This document shows, in pieces, positions 6,406-13,846 of a DNA stretch of 32,919 nucleotides (position 1 is the first letter of the stretch; each line of letters opens with the position of its first letter). The stretch is from an uncultured Eubacteriales bacterium (GTDB taxonomy: Bacteria > Bacillota > Clostridia > Christensenellales > UBA1242). A program made the position numbers and the translations under genes. The stretch is taken from contig CAQFKO010000009.1 of the NCBI GenBank assembly GCA_948787875.1, positions 1 to 32,919 on the forward strand. The letters run 5' to 3'. Under the pieces are notes generated by a model that worked only from the letters and a program-made list of their open reading frames with translations, ran no database searches and had not been told where the DNA came from.

Positions 6406-6732
6406 ATGGGAAACAGATTCGGTGGCTTTGGCGGTGGGGGAGCAAATATGCAAGCTATGATGCGTCAAGCGCAAAAAATGCAACAAGATGCAATGAATGC
6501 AAAGGAACAATTAGAAAGCACGGTTTTTGAAGGAACTGCAAGTGGCGGGCTTGTAAAAGTTGAGGTTAACGGAAAGTATGAAATGCTCAGTTTAAAAATT
6601 GACAGTTCTGTGGTTGACCCAGAAGACGTTGAAATGCTTGAAGATTTGGTAGTTGCCGCATATAATGATGCACTAACAAAAATCGATACCGAAAAAAAGA
6701 ATAAGCTTGGAGCATTTGGGGGCTTGATTTAG
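6406..6732 (+). CDS. ebfC: YbaB/EbfC-family nucleoid-associated DNA-binding protein
   Basis: This 108-aa protein starts with a Gly-rich segment (GNRFGGFGGGGANMQAMMRQ), then a long helix QAQKMQQDAMNAKEQLE and the core VFEGTASGGLVKVEVNGKYEMLSLKID, which is the YbaB signature. The family forms dimers that bind DNA and coat the nucleoid. The gene sits between dnaX and recR, its nearly universal position. The start has an AAAAAGGAG site. Its stop codon TAG is followed at once by the recR start, so the pair is translationally coupled. Confidence 0.95.
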   Translation: MGNRFGGFGGGGANMQAMMRQAQKMQQDAMNAKEQLESTVFEGTASGGLVKVEVNGKYEMLSLKIDSSVVDPEDVEMLEDLVVAAYNDALTKIDTEKKNKLGAFGGLI

Positions 6733-7329
6733 GTGGATATAAATCAAATAGAACCGATTTCAAGGCTTGTTAACGAATTTTCAAAACTTCCTGGCGTGGG
6801 AAGAAAAACCGCAGAAAGATATGCCTATCATATAATTCGTCAAAGTGACGATTCGGCAAAAAGTTTTTCCGATGCCATTATGAATGTTAAGGCAAAAATA
6901 AAATTTTGTGAGTGTTGCGGAAATTACACAGAGGTAAGTCCTTGCAAACTTTGCAGAGAGCGTTCTTCAAAAGTAATGTGTGTTGTTAAAGACCCAAAAG
7001 ATCTTATGGCGGTTGAAAAGGCGGGAAGCTATAAGGGGCAATATCATGTTTTGCACGGAACAATAAATCCGCTTGCGGGAGTTGGTCCAAATGATATAAG
7101 ACTAAAAGAACTTTTGTCAAGAATAAGTAATGGCGAAACGGACGAAATTATCATAGCAACAAATCCTGATGTTGAGGGCGAGGCAACTGCAATGTATATT
7201 GCCAAACTGATAAAACCGCTTGGAATAAAAGTAACTCGAATTGCCCAAGGAATTTCAATGGGCAGTGAGCTTGAATATGCAGACGAGGTAACTTTATCAA
7301 AGGCACTTGCAGACAGAAGAGAAATTTAA
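6733..7329 (+). CDS. recR: Recombination mediator RecR
   Basis: It contains a helix-hairpin-helix LPGVGRKTAERYAYHI (19-34), a C4 zinc finger (Cys59, 62, 71, 74), and a Toprim domain from about residue 80 (VMCVVKDPKDLMAVEKAG...GVGPNDIRL). The C-terminus is RIAQGISMGSELEYADEVTLSKAL. At 198 aa it is full length. RecR acts with RecO to load RecA on gapped single-stranded DNA. The start is GTG, adjoining the ebfC stop with no gap, and a GGGGGC stretch inside ebfC serves as ribosome site. Confidence 0.95.
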   Translation: MDINQIEPISRLVNEFSKLPGVGRKTAERYAYHIIRQSDDSAKSFSDAIMNVKAKIKFCECCGNYTEVSPCKLCRERSSKVMCVVKDPKDLMAVEKAGSYKGQYHVLHGTINPLAGVGPNDIRLKELLSRISNGETDEIIIATNPDVEGEATAMYIAKLIKPLGIKVTRIAQGISMGSELEYADEVTLSKALADRREI

Positions 7330-7343
7330 TTTTTGAGGGCATT

Positions 7344-7763
7344 ATGAAAAAAGAAAATTTGCAAAGCGTTGAAAATAACGCAAAAATGCCAAATAATTAT
7401 GAAGAAAATAACCAAATAATAGAAGAAAATGAACAATTTAACAAAAATGTTGAACCAAATTCAAAAAGTGTTGAAAAAAAAGAAAGTAAATTAAACGAAC
7501 TGAAAAAGGTTTGGGGAAATCCAAAGGCATTGATTTTTCTTGCTGGGAATATAATTTTGTGGGTGGCTTGCTTATTTTTCAGCATAATGACTTATAAGGC
7601 ATTTATACTTGAAAAAACTACGGCAACAATCAGCATAATTATGATAGTTGTTTTTTCGATATTGGTTGCAATAATGCTTTCGCTTTTTATAATGTCGCTT
7701 GTATTTTTTGTTAATAACAATAAAAATGTTGAGGCTAATGGCAGCTTTAAAGAAATGCAATAA
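7344..7763 (+). CDS. Small two-helix membrane protein of unknown function
   Basis: I do not recognise this 139-aa protein. Residues 1-55 are hydrophilic and rich in Asn, Glu and Lys (probably disordered). Two hydrophobic segments at about 61-88 and 96-123 are likely transmembrane helices with a short loop between them. The start has a GAGGG site, and the gene lies 14 bp after recR, so it is probably the last gene of that operon. Its stop codon lies in the loop of the terminator that follows. No enzymatic motif is visible. Confidence 0.6.
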   Translation: MKKENLQSVENNAKMPNNYEENNQIIEENEQFNKNVEPNSKSVEKKESKLNELKKVWGNPKALIFLAGNIILWVACLFFSIMTYKAFILEKTTATISIIMIVVFSILVAIMLSLFIMSLVFFVNNNKNVEANGSFKEMQ

Positions 7764-7777
7764 CGCATTTCTTTTTT
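7749..7777 (+). terminator. Intrinsic terminator of the recR operon, stop codon in the loop
   Basis: AAAGAAATGC (7749-7758) and GCATTTCTTT (7765-7774) form a perfect 10-bp stem with loop AATAAC. The TAA stop of the preceding gene (7761-7763) lies in the loop, so a terminating ribosome covers the hairpin. Confidence 0.85.
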
Positions 7778-7803
7778 ACTTACTTTTAAATCGGCAGTAT
7801 AAT
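7775..7803 (+). promoter_or_regulatory. Promoter of the M49-like peptidase gene
   Basis: TTTACT (7775-7780), a 17-bp spacer and TATAAT (7798-7803), with a start site near 7810 and a leader that carries the GAGGTG ribosome site. A second TATAAT at 7825-7830 lacks a good -35 and would start within or past that ribosome site. Confidence 0.5.
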
Positions 7804-7839
7804 TTTATTTATTAATTTAATTATTATAATGAGGTGAAT

Positions 7840-9549
7840 ATGGAATTTGTTTACGGAATGAGTTTAGAAGAGTTAAAAATGCGCACTTCAAAAGAGTGCT
7901 ATAAGGGAATAAAACTTTTAACGCCCGAGAGTTCGGCTGTAAAAAAATTATCTTCGTCAGACATAAAAGTTTTGAGCTTTTTGATGCGAGCGGCAAAAGA
8001 GTTTGACACTGTTTGTTACAAACTTGATAATTCCAAAAATATTGAGTTTTTAGAGTTTTTGGAAAAAAAAGAAAAGCAGGGCGACCCCGCCGCTACTCTT
8101 GCAAAAAAAATGTTTTTATCGCAAAAAAGCATATTTTCGCCAGATGCTCTTGGAAATCAGACTTCGCTTGTTAAAAATTTAAAAAAGCCCGAGGGCTTAG
8201 GCTTTTTTCCCGACGATTTGTCTTCAAAAGAATTTGTGAATATTATTCACCAAATGGTTGACGACGGAGAAATTGAAATAGTAAGACAAATTTTAAATCA
8301 ACGAAGCGTGGTTGTTCGTGATGGAAAAAAGCTTAAAGCAATAGATTATGTAGAATATTTTCCTGAGTTTAAAGAGATTGCACAAAACTTAAAAAAGGCG
8401 GCAAAGTGCTGTGAAGATAAAATGTTTGCGAATTTTTTAAATAAGCAAGCGCAAGCACTTGAAGTTGCTGACCCAAGGCTAGATGCAGAGGCGGACAGAG
8501 CTTGGGCAAAACTTGATGAGCAAACAACGTTTGAGTTTACGATTTGCAGAGAGTGCTATGGCGAAAAAATGAGCCAAGCTGTTTTGGCAGACAAGGCGCT
8601 TATGAAAAAATTAAAAGACTTAAATATTTCGGTTTACACCAAAGACGCACTTGGTGCGAGGCTGGGACTTGTAAACAAAAAAGGCACAAGATTGCTTAAA
8701 AAACTTCAAGGACTAATAAAAGTTGCCTCAAAATTCATGCCTTTAAAATCCGAATATAGCAGTCCGGCAGAAAAGTCAAATTCAGAGGGGCAAATCGCCA
8801 TTGATGCAGATATAATTGCACTTACGGGCGACGAGGGAGCATACAGAGCCAGCGTTGTTTTGGCTCAAAATCTTCCAAACGACGACAAACTTTCGGTACA
8901 AACGGGTGGCGGAAGACGAAATGTTTATCACAGGCAAATTAGGGCAAATTTCAATAAAAAGCTTTTTAAAAACTTGATATGTGAAGAGCAGTTTAAATAT
9001 TTCAATCCTCATGCAAGTCATTTGGCAACAATCTGCCATGAAAACACTCACAGCCTTGGACCTGTTTCAGGAAGCAAGCTTGGTGCTTTTAGCAGCATAT
9101 TGGAAGAGTTTAAGGCAGATATGGGTATGTATGCCTTTTTGGACGAGTTTAAAGAGGCAGGCTATTTTTCAGATAGCGATTGCAAGCAGATTATTGTAAC
9201 CGAACTCGCTTCAAGCTTTTGCAAGGGAAAACCGAGTTTGACTGAGGCACACAGAACAAGGGCGGTTATGATTTGTTATAGAATGCTTTGTGAAAGAGCC
9301 ATAACATTAAACAGCGAAAACAAACTTTGCTTTGATTTTGAAAAAGTCAAAAAAACCGCAAAAGTCATGTTGGAAGAAGTTATAAGGCTTCAAATTGACG
9401 GAGATATAAAAAAGGCAAGGGAATATGTTGAAAAGTGGTTTGTTTGGTCTGACCAAATAAATATGATTGCGGAAATTATAAAAAAGTTTAGCAAAAAGCT
9501 TAACGGTTATTTGATTATGCCGTTTGCAAACGAACTTTTAAATTATTAG
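7840..9549 (+). CDS. Putative zinc metallopeptidase related to dipeptidyl peptidase III (M49)
   Basis: ICHENTHSLGP puts an HExxH motif at residues 400-404, and LEEFKADMG follows with Glu422/Glu423 and Asp427. HExxH...GP followed about 20 residues later by EExxAD is the pattern of bacterial proteins related to dipeptidyl peptidase III; His400 and His404 would bind zinc with a glutamate of the second motif, and Glu401 would be the base. The C-terminus is helical with HRTRAVMICYRML, also seen in that group. There is no signal peptide, so a cytoplasmic role in oligopeptide turnover is likely. The N-terminal about 240 residues match nothing I know. I chose ATG 7840, which has GAGGTGA before it, over GTG 7834, which lies inside that site. 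It is a single gene with its own promoter. Confidence 0.6.
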   Translation: MEFVYGMSLEELKMRTSKECYKGIKLLTPESSAVKKLSSSDIKVLSFLMRAAKEFDTVCYKLDNSKNIEFLEFLEKKEKQGDPAATLAKKMFLSQKSIFSPDALGNQTSLVKNLKKPEGLGFFPDDLSSKEFVNIIHQMVDDGEIEIVRQILNQRSVVVRDGKKLKAIDYVEYFPEFKEIAQNLKKAAKCCEDKMFANFLNKQAQALEVADPRLDAEADRAWAKLDEQTTFEFTICRECYGEKMSQAVLADKALMKKLKDLNISVYTKDALGARLGLVNKKGTRLLKKLQGLIKVASKFMPLKSEYSSPAEKSNSEGQIAIDADIIALTGDEGAYRASVVLAQNLPNDDKLSVQTGGGRRNVYHRQIRANFNKKLFKNLICEEQFKYFNPHASHLATICHENTHSLGPVSGSKLGAFSSILEEFKADMGMYAFLDEFKEAGYFSDSDCKQIIVTELASSFCKGKPSLTEAHRTRAVMICYRMLCERAITLNSENKLCFDFEKVKKTAKVMLEEVIRLQIDGDIKKAREYVEKWFVWSDQINMIAEIIKKFSKKLNGYLIMPFANELLNY

Positions 9550-9575
9550 AATTTAAAATTTGGCAATAAAATATT

Positions 9576-9604
9576 TTGATTTTTTTTAAAATAAAATTTA
9601 TAAT
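9576..9604 (+). promoter_or_regulatory. Promoter of the ABC exporter, start site at the ATG
   Basis: TTGATT (9576-9581), a 17-bp spacer and TATAAT (9599-9604). The ATG at 9611 is six bases beyond the -10, as for mrnC, and no Shine-Dalgarno can be seen, so the transcript is probably leaderless. Confidence 0.6.
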
Positions 9605-9610
9605 TTTTAT

Positions 9611-11374
9611 ATGAATAACAAAGAAAAAAAGAAAAAAAAGCAATATTTTTTAAAATCCTTTAAGTTTTTAAAGCCATACAAAAAATATTGTTTTATATGT
9701 ATTTTAAGTTGCATTTTTGCAACAAGTTTAGTTGTGCTATTTCCTTTTTATACCGAAAAGTTGTTAAATGCTTTTACGGATCAAAACGGACAGGCTTTGC
9801 TTTTGGCAGCCGTGCTTTTGGTTGTATTTCAAATTTTGCATTCGGTGATTCATATGCTTTTGTGGGGAACAACGGCAAACAAGCTTAGAGCAAAAATTAC
9901 AAGAGATATAAGGTTTAACACAATCAGCAGTATTCTTAATCTTCACACAAAAAACTTCGATGAATATGGCAGCGGAAAGCTTATTCAAACCATTGCAAGC
10001 GACACCGAGCAACTTTCTTCTATATATATGGACATAGTCGATGTGACAACCAGCATAATCGCAAAAATGGCAATGTATGTATATATATTCATAGCAAACT
10101 TTTGGCTTGGACTTTATTGTGTTGCGGAATTTATTTTGGTTTGCCTTGTTTATCATATAAGGCTTAATGCAAGAATAAAAGACAGAAGAAAGGTTAGGGG
10201 CGAGATTGACAAAAATATCGGCATTGTTGTGGAAACCATTCGCGGGGCTCGTGATATAAAAAATTATAACATAGAGAAATCAATGCTTGATGTTGCAGAT
10301 AAAAGCCTTCAAACTTTGGAAAAAATAGATAACAAAACAAACACAAAACAATATCAATTGTTCAGAGTTACAATAATAACAAGAGATTTGCTTTCGTTTT
10401 TATATATTCCTCTTGCACTTATTTTGATTCATTTTAATATAACAACATTTCCCATTGCGTTCACGATTTTTGTTTTCAGAACAAGCGCCCTAAGTGCAAT
10501 TGATTGGATAATGCGAATGCTTGAAGAATTTAAAGATGGCGGACTTTATGCCGAAAGAATTTTTTCGGTTATAGAGGGCTATCACGACGGCTTTGAAAAT
10601 TTCCCTGAACATGACGGATTTAAAAAACTTCCAAAAAAGCTTGATATAAACATAAAAAATTTAAATTTCAAATACAATGAAAATAACGCAGAGGTTTTTC
10701 ACAATTTTAATTTGGATATTGAGTTTGGAACAAAAATAGCGCTGGTAGGTGAAAGTGGCGCGGGCAAAAGCACTATAATAAAGCTAATAAACAAAACTTA
10801 TGAAACCGGTGGTGGACAAATTTTAATCGGCGGAAACGATATAAACAGTTTTTCTAAAAACACTCTCAGAAACTTAATAACCATAGTTCCGCAAGACCCT
10901 TATATTTTCAATTTCACAATACTCGAAAATTTAAAAATAATTTCGCCTAATGCAACTCAAAAACAAATAGAAAAGGCTTGCAAAAAGGCACAAATTCATG
11001 ATTTTATAGTTTCGCTTCCGGAAGGTTATAACACTGTTTTGGGGGAGGGCGGAACAAAACTTTCGGGCGGACAAAAGCAAAGGCTTGCAATTGCCAGAGC
11101 GTTTTTGAAAAACAGCCCGATAATGATTTTTGACGAGTCTACAAGTGCTCTTGACAATGTAAACCAAAATAACATAAAACAAGCAATCGACCAAATAGGA
11201 AAAGACAAAATTGTTATCATTGTCGCCCACAGACTTTCAACTATTATTGATGTAGACAAAATATATTTTATCAATAATGGAAAGATTGAAGCAAGCGGAA
11301 CGCACAAACAGCTTCTTGCTTCAAGCAAGTCCTATAAAAAACTTTATCAAAAAGAGAGTTTGATTGTTGAATAA
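9611..11374 (+). CDS. ABC exporter half-transporter (membrane domain fused to ATPase)
   Basis: After a Lys-rich start, residues about 20-310 form a six-helix exporter membrane domain. The ATPase domain follows with Walker A GESGAGKST (380-388), Q-loop Gln428, signature LSGGQ (484-488), Walker B IMIFDE (504-509) and H-loop His540. All catalytic residues are present. Such half-transporters act as homodimers or as heterodimers with a neighbour, but no second half-transporter lies here, so a homodimer exporting a lipid, drug or peptide is most likely. The substrate cannot be told. The gene stands alone between its own promoter and terminator, and it has no ribosome site (see promoter). Confidence 0.9.
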   Translation: MNNKEKKKKKQYFLKSFKFLKPYKKYCFICILSCIFATSLVVLFPFYTEKLLNAFTDQNGQALLLAAVLLVVFQILHSVIHMLLWGTTANKLRAKITRDIRFNTISSILNLHTKNFDEYGSGKLIQTIASDTEQLSSIYMDIVDVTTSIIAKMAMYVYIFIANFWLGLYCVAEFILVCLVYHIRLNARIKDRRKVRGEIDKNIGIVVETIRGARDIKNYNIEKSMLDVADKSLQTLEKIDNKTNTKQYQLFRVTIITRDLLSFLYIPLALILIHFNITTFPIAFTIFVFRTSALSAIDWIMRMLEEFKDGGLYAERIFSVIEGYHDGFENFPEHDGFKKLPKKLDINIKNLNFKYNENNAEVFHNFNLDIEFGTKIALVGESGAGKSTIIKLINKTYETGGGQILIGGNDINSFSKNTLRNLITIVPQDPYIFNFTILENLKIISPNATQKQIEKACKKAQIHDFIVSLPEGYNTVLGEGGTKLSGGQKQRLAIARAFLKNSPIMIFDESTSALDNVNQNNIKQAIDQIGKDKIVIIVAHRLSTIIDVDKIYFINNGKIEASGTHKQLLASSKSYKKLYQKESLIVE

Positions 11375-11418
11375 AGTAATTTGTTAAATAATAAAAATAA
11401 ATAATTTTAATAATTTTT

Positions 11419-11446
11419 AAAGCGCCACAAAGTTGGCGTTTTATTT
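11419..11446 (+). terminator. Intrinsic terminator of the ABC exporter gene
   Basis: AAAGCGCCA and TGGCGTTTT form a hairpin with a short CAAAGT-type loop, followed by a T-rich tail. It is about 45 bp past the stop codon. Confidence 0.65.
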
Positions 11447-11478
11447 TGCAAAAAAACAGCATATAGTTTAATAATGGT

Positions 11479-11510
11479 CATAAACTTGTTGACACATCAA
11501 CAAGTTTATG
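11479..11510 (+). promoter_or_regulatory. Perfect 14-bp palindromic operator over the marR promoter
   Basis: CATAAACTTGTTGA (11479-11492) is repeated exactly in inverted form at 11497-11510 with a 4-bp spacer. It covers the -35 box and most of the -35/-10 spacer. A MarR dimer bound here would block RNA polymerase, so autorepression of marR-degV is the natural reading. Confidence 0.8.
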
Positions 11511-11517
11511 CTATTAT
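11489..11517 (+). promoter_or_regulatory. Consensus promoter of the marR-degV operon
   Basis: TTGACA (11489-11494), a 17-bp spacer and TATTAT (11512-11517). The start site near 11524 gives a short leader with GGAGG directly before the marR ATG. Confidence 0.8.
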
Positions 11518-11536
11518 CTGTACAGTTGGAGGAATT

Positions 11537-11992
11537 ATGGACAGCAGATACAGTCATTTTACGGTGCTAATTTCAAGCATAAAAAAAATGGTAACTGATT
11601 TAAAAGATATTGAAATGAGTGAGTTTGGCTTAAAGGGAACGCATATCACTTGTTTGTTTTACATAAGGCTTTTGCTTGAAGCAAGTGAAGAAGTTACTGC
11701 CACAGCAATTTGCAAGCATAGTTTTGAAGATAAAGCTGCGGTTTCAAGGGCCATCAGTGAGCTTGAAAAACTTGGATTGTTGGTTCAAGAAGGAGAGGGG
11801 CAAAAAAAATATAGGGCAAATCTTGTGTTAACGCCAAAAGGTGTTGAGGTAGCAAACAAAATTAAGCAAAAAATCAATCTTTATGAAGATAAAGCAAGCA
11901 AAGATTTGTCTGATATGGAAAAAAAGGCGCTTTATCACTCTTTGGAGAGCATACAAAAAAATCTGAGTGAAATGTTAAAAAATAAAAAATAA
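11537..11992 (+). CDS. MarR-family transcriptional regulator
   Basis: A winged helix-turn-helix protein of 151 aa: helices, then TATAICKHSFEDKAAVSRAISELEKLGLLVQ (recognition helix around AAVSRAISELEK), a wing with EGEGQKKYRANLVLTPKG, and C-terminal dimerisation helices. I place the start at ATG 11537, which has TTGGAGGA before it; an upstream in-frame ATG at 11474 would translate the promoter and operator and is rejected. MarR proteins are dimeric regulators that usually respond to small ligands. With a perfect palindrome over its own promoter and degV 11 bp downstream, it probably represses this operon. A fatty-acid or acyl ligand is plausible because DegV proteins bind fatty acids, but that is inference. 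Confidence 0.88.
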   Translation: MDSRYSHFTVLISSIKKMVTDLKDIEMSEFGLKGTHITCLFYIRLLLEASEEVTATAICKHSFEDKAAVSRAISELEKLGLLVQEGEGQKKYRANLVLTPKGVEVANKIKQKINLYEDKASKDLSDMEKKALYHSLESIQKNLSEMLKNKK

Positions 11993-12003
11993 TAGGAGAA
12001 TTT

Positions 12004-12849
12004 ATGGTAAAAATAATTATTGACAGTGCTTCGGATATAAGTGAAAGCGAGGCAAAATCAAAAGGCGCGGTTTTGGTTTCTATGGAAATAAACATAGACG
12101 GCAAGCAATATCTTGACGGAGTAGATTTAACTCCTCACCAATTTTTTGAAAAACTTGTTGAATGTACAGACCTTCCCACAACGAGCCAAATAAATGAATA
12201 CAGATGGAACGAGGTTTTTGAAAAGGTAACTGCAAATGGTGACGAAGCGGTTGTTATAACGCTTTCTTCAAAGCTTTCGGGCACGTATAACAGTGCGGCA
12301 ATGGCAGCCAAAAGCTTTAAGGGAAAAGTTTTTGTTGTAGACAGCCTCAATGCTTGCGTGGGTGAAAGGCTTTTGTTTGATTTGGCTCAAAGACTTATAA
12401 AAGAAGGCAAAAGTGCTTTTGAAGTTGCTGAGATTTTGGAAGAAAAGAAACATAAGATTGAACTTTTGGCGCTTCTCGGAACTTTAAAATATTTAAAAAA
12501 GGGCGGAAGAATTTCTCCGCTTGTTGCGTTTGCGGGTGAGCTTCTCGGAGTTAAGCCGGTTATTGCTATAAAAGGCGGAGAGGTCAAACTTGTGGGCAAG
12601 GCAAGAGGTTCAAAAAATGGAAACAATCTTTTAATGAATCTTGTTGAAACTTCGGGCGGAATCGATTATGATATGCCATATTACACCGGTTATTCTGGGC
12701 TTGACGATTCTGTGCTTCAAAAGTATATTGCAGACAGTGTTTCTCTTTGGGAGGGAAAAACAAGTGCTGTTCCTGTTTGCAGCATAGGGAGCACAATAGG
12801 AACACACATAGGTCCGGGAGCAATAGGGGTTGCTTTTTTCAGAAAATAG
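12004..12849 (+). CDS. DegV-family fatty-acid-binding protein
   Basis: The N-terminal domain starts VKIIIDSASDIS and has the family motif DLPTTSQIN; then VVITLSSKLSGTYNSA, VVDSLNACVGERLL, LGTLKYLKKGGRISPL and VKPVIAIKGGEV, all conserved DegV segments. The C-terminal half ends IGTHIGPGAIGVAFF. The length of 281 aa is standard. DegV/FakB proteins hold a fatty acid and, in Firmicutes, present it to the kinase FakA for entry into phospholipid synthesis. No fakA gene lies in this window. It is cotranscribed with the marR gene 11 bp upstream, with an AGGAG ribosome site. Confidence 0.9.
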   Translation: MVKIIIDSASDISESEAKSKGAVLVSMEINIDGKQYLDGVDLTPHQFFEKLVECTDLPTTSQINEYRWNEVFEKVTANGDEAVVITLSSKLSGTYNSAAMAAKSFKGKVFVVDSLNACVGERLLFDLAQRLIKEGKSAFEVAEILEEKKHKIELLALLGTLKYLKKGGRISPLVAFAGELLGVKPVIAIKGGEVKLVGKARGSKNGNNLLMNLVETSGGIDYDMPYYTGYSGLDDSVLQKYIADSVSLWEGKTSAVPVCSIGSTIGTHIGPGAIGVAFFRK

Positions 12850-12858
12850 TGTTATAAT
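12830..12858 (+). promoter_or_regulatory. Promoter of the ART-like gene inside the degV end
   Basis: TTGCTT (12830-12835), a 17-bp spacer and an extended -10 TGTTATAAT with hexamer 12853-12858. The -35 box lies within the last codons of degV. The start site is near 12865. Confidence 0.6.
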
Positions 12859-12873
12859 TTGTTAACAAATTAT
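12854..12873 (+). promoter_or_regulatory. 20-bp perfect palindrome overlapping -10 and start site
   Basis: ATAATTTGTTAACAAATTAT is a perfect palindrome with no spacer that covers the -10 and the predicted start site of the next gene. Its placement suits a repressor site. Because the sequence is AT-rich, chance cannot be ruled out. Confidence 0.45.
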
Positions 12874-12889
12874 TAATAGGAATATTATT

Positions 12890-13741
12890 ATGAAATTAAC
12901 AAATCAGCAATATTTAGAGTTGCTAAGCGATTATTTTATTTATCTATATAACAAAAACAGTGAGTTAGATTTAGATACGGCACTTCAAAGAAGAGTGTGG
13001 AAAAACAGAAGAGAAGCTTTTCCTTATGTTGTTGACCTATTTGGGTTTAACGAATTTCCAAAAGTTGTTTCTGACGAAGATTTTAAAAAATTAAACACTC
13101 CAAAATTATATAGAGGTTCAAAAGACGTTGAGCACATTGCAAATATGCTTTGTGACTTTGAATATCATCACGGAACGGGAATTAATGACGGATTATATGT
13201 TTCAAATGACATTGAAAACGCTTTGATATATACCAGCAATGAGTTAAAAGCAATAAATAGCGATCGCATGATTATGCTAAAACTAGACCCATCAGCAAAA
13301 ATTTGTAAGCTTTCTGACATTATTGCAGTAAGCAGACATTTGCTGGGTTATATCATTGGTGTCGGCAAAAACGTTTTGAAAAAAGAAAATGTAATGCCTC
13401 TTGTTATGGAAAAATTTGCAGGCTATAACAATTTGCAAGAATTAATGGAAAAGGCAGAAGCACTTTTTGATTTTGTTTCAAATATTAAGTCTAATCAAGA
13501 AAGAGAAATTTTTATTTATTCATTAAAAGACGAGCATAGCAAACTTTCAATATATTTTGGCTTTGATGCCATGCAGGTCACATCAAAAAACTTTGCGGTT
13601 TTTAACAGAGGAAAGTTTGTTGTTCCTCAGTCAGAGTTTAACAGATTTGTAGAAAATTCAAAGTTTTATAACAAAGACGGCACAATAAAAAGGTTAAATG
13701 TCACTGAACAAAATTCGGAAGAAATTCTGCAAAAAACCTAA
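12890..13741 (+). CDS. Unrecognised protein with ADP-ribosyltransferase-like motifs
   Basis: I do not recognise this 283-aa protein as a whole. Its centre resembles the ADP-ribosyltransferase/PARP fold: LYRGSKD (Arg75), then TGINDGLYVSNDIENALIYT (Gly101, Tyr103, Ser105, Tyr114), then MIMLKLDPSAKI, in the order of the PARP sequence WHGS / GKGIYFAD..SKSANYC / MLLCEVALG. The last part, FGFDAMQVTSKNFAVFNRGKFV, resembles the end of many such toxins. Arginine replaces the PARP histidine, as in bacterial R-S-E enzymes. No signal peptide or membrane helix is seen, and no obvious antitoxin adjoins it. It has its own palindrome-covered promoter. ADP-ribosylation is a hypothesis only; a structural fold without activity is possible. 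Confidence 0.4.
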   Translation: MKLTNQQYLELLSDYFIYLYNKNSELDLDTALQRRVWKNRREAFPYVVDLFGFNEFPKVVSDEDFKKLNTPKLYRGSKDVEHIANMLCDFEYHHGTGINDGLYVSNDIENALIYTSNELKAINSDRMIMLKLDPSAKICKLSDIIAVSRHLLGYIIGVGKNVLKKENVMPLVMEKFAGYNNLQELMEKAEALFDFVSNIKSNQEREIFIYSLKDEHSKLSIYFGFDAMQVTSKNFAVFNRGKFVVPQSEFNRFVENSKFYNKDGTIKRLNVTEQNSEEILQKT

Positions 13742-13775
13742 AAAAAAATATCAAAAAATAATATAATTTAAAAAG

Positions 13776-13803
13776 ATAGCAATAAAAATTGCTATTTTTT
13801 TTT
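13776..13803 (+). terminator. Intrinsic terminator of the ART-like gene
   Basis: ATAGCAAT (13776-13783) and ATTGCTAT (13788-13795) pair perfectly around an AAAA loop and are followed by eight further T residues. Confidence 0.85.
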
Positions 13804-13817
13804 AATTATGCTATTAT
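13789..13817 (+). promoter_or_regulatory. dut promoter embedded in the upstream terminator
   Basis: TTGCTA (13789-13794) is the 3' arm of the terminator stem; a 17-bp spacer leads to an extended -10 TGCTATTAT (hexamer 13812-13817). The T run of the terminator is the spacer. Confidence 0.55.
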
Positions 13818-13846
13818 TTTATTAGTTAATTTAAGGAGAAAAAATA

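Noticed and set aside
11474..11536. Upstream ATG extending the MarR protein by 21 residues
   Set aside because: It would translate the promoter and the palindromic operator; ATG 11537 has the GGAGG site.
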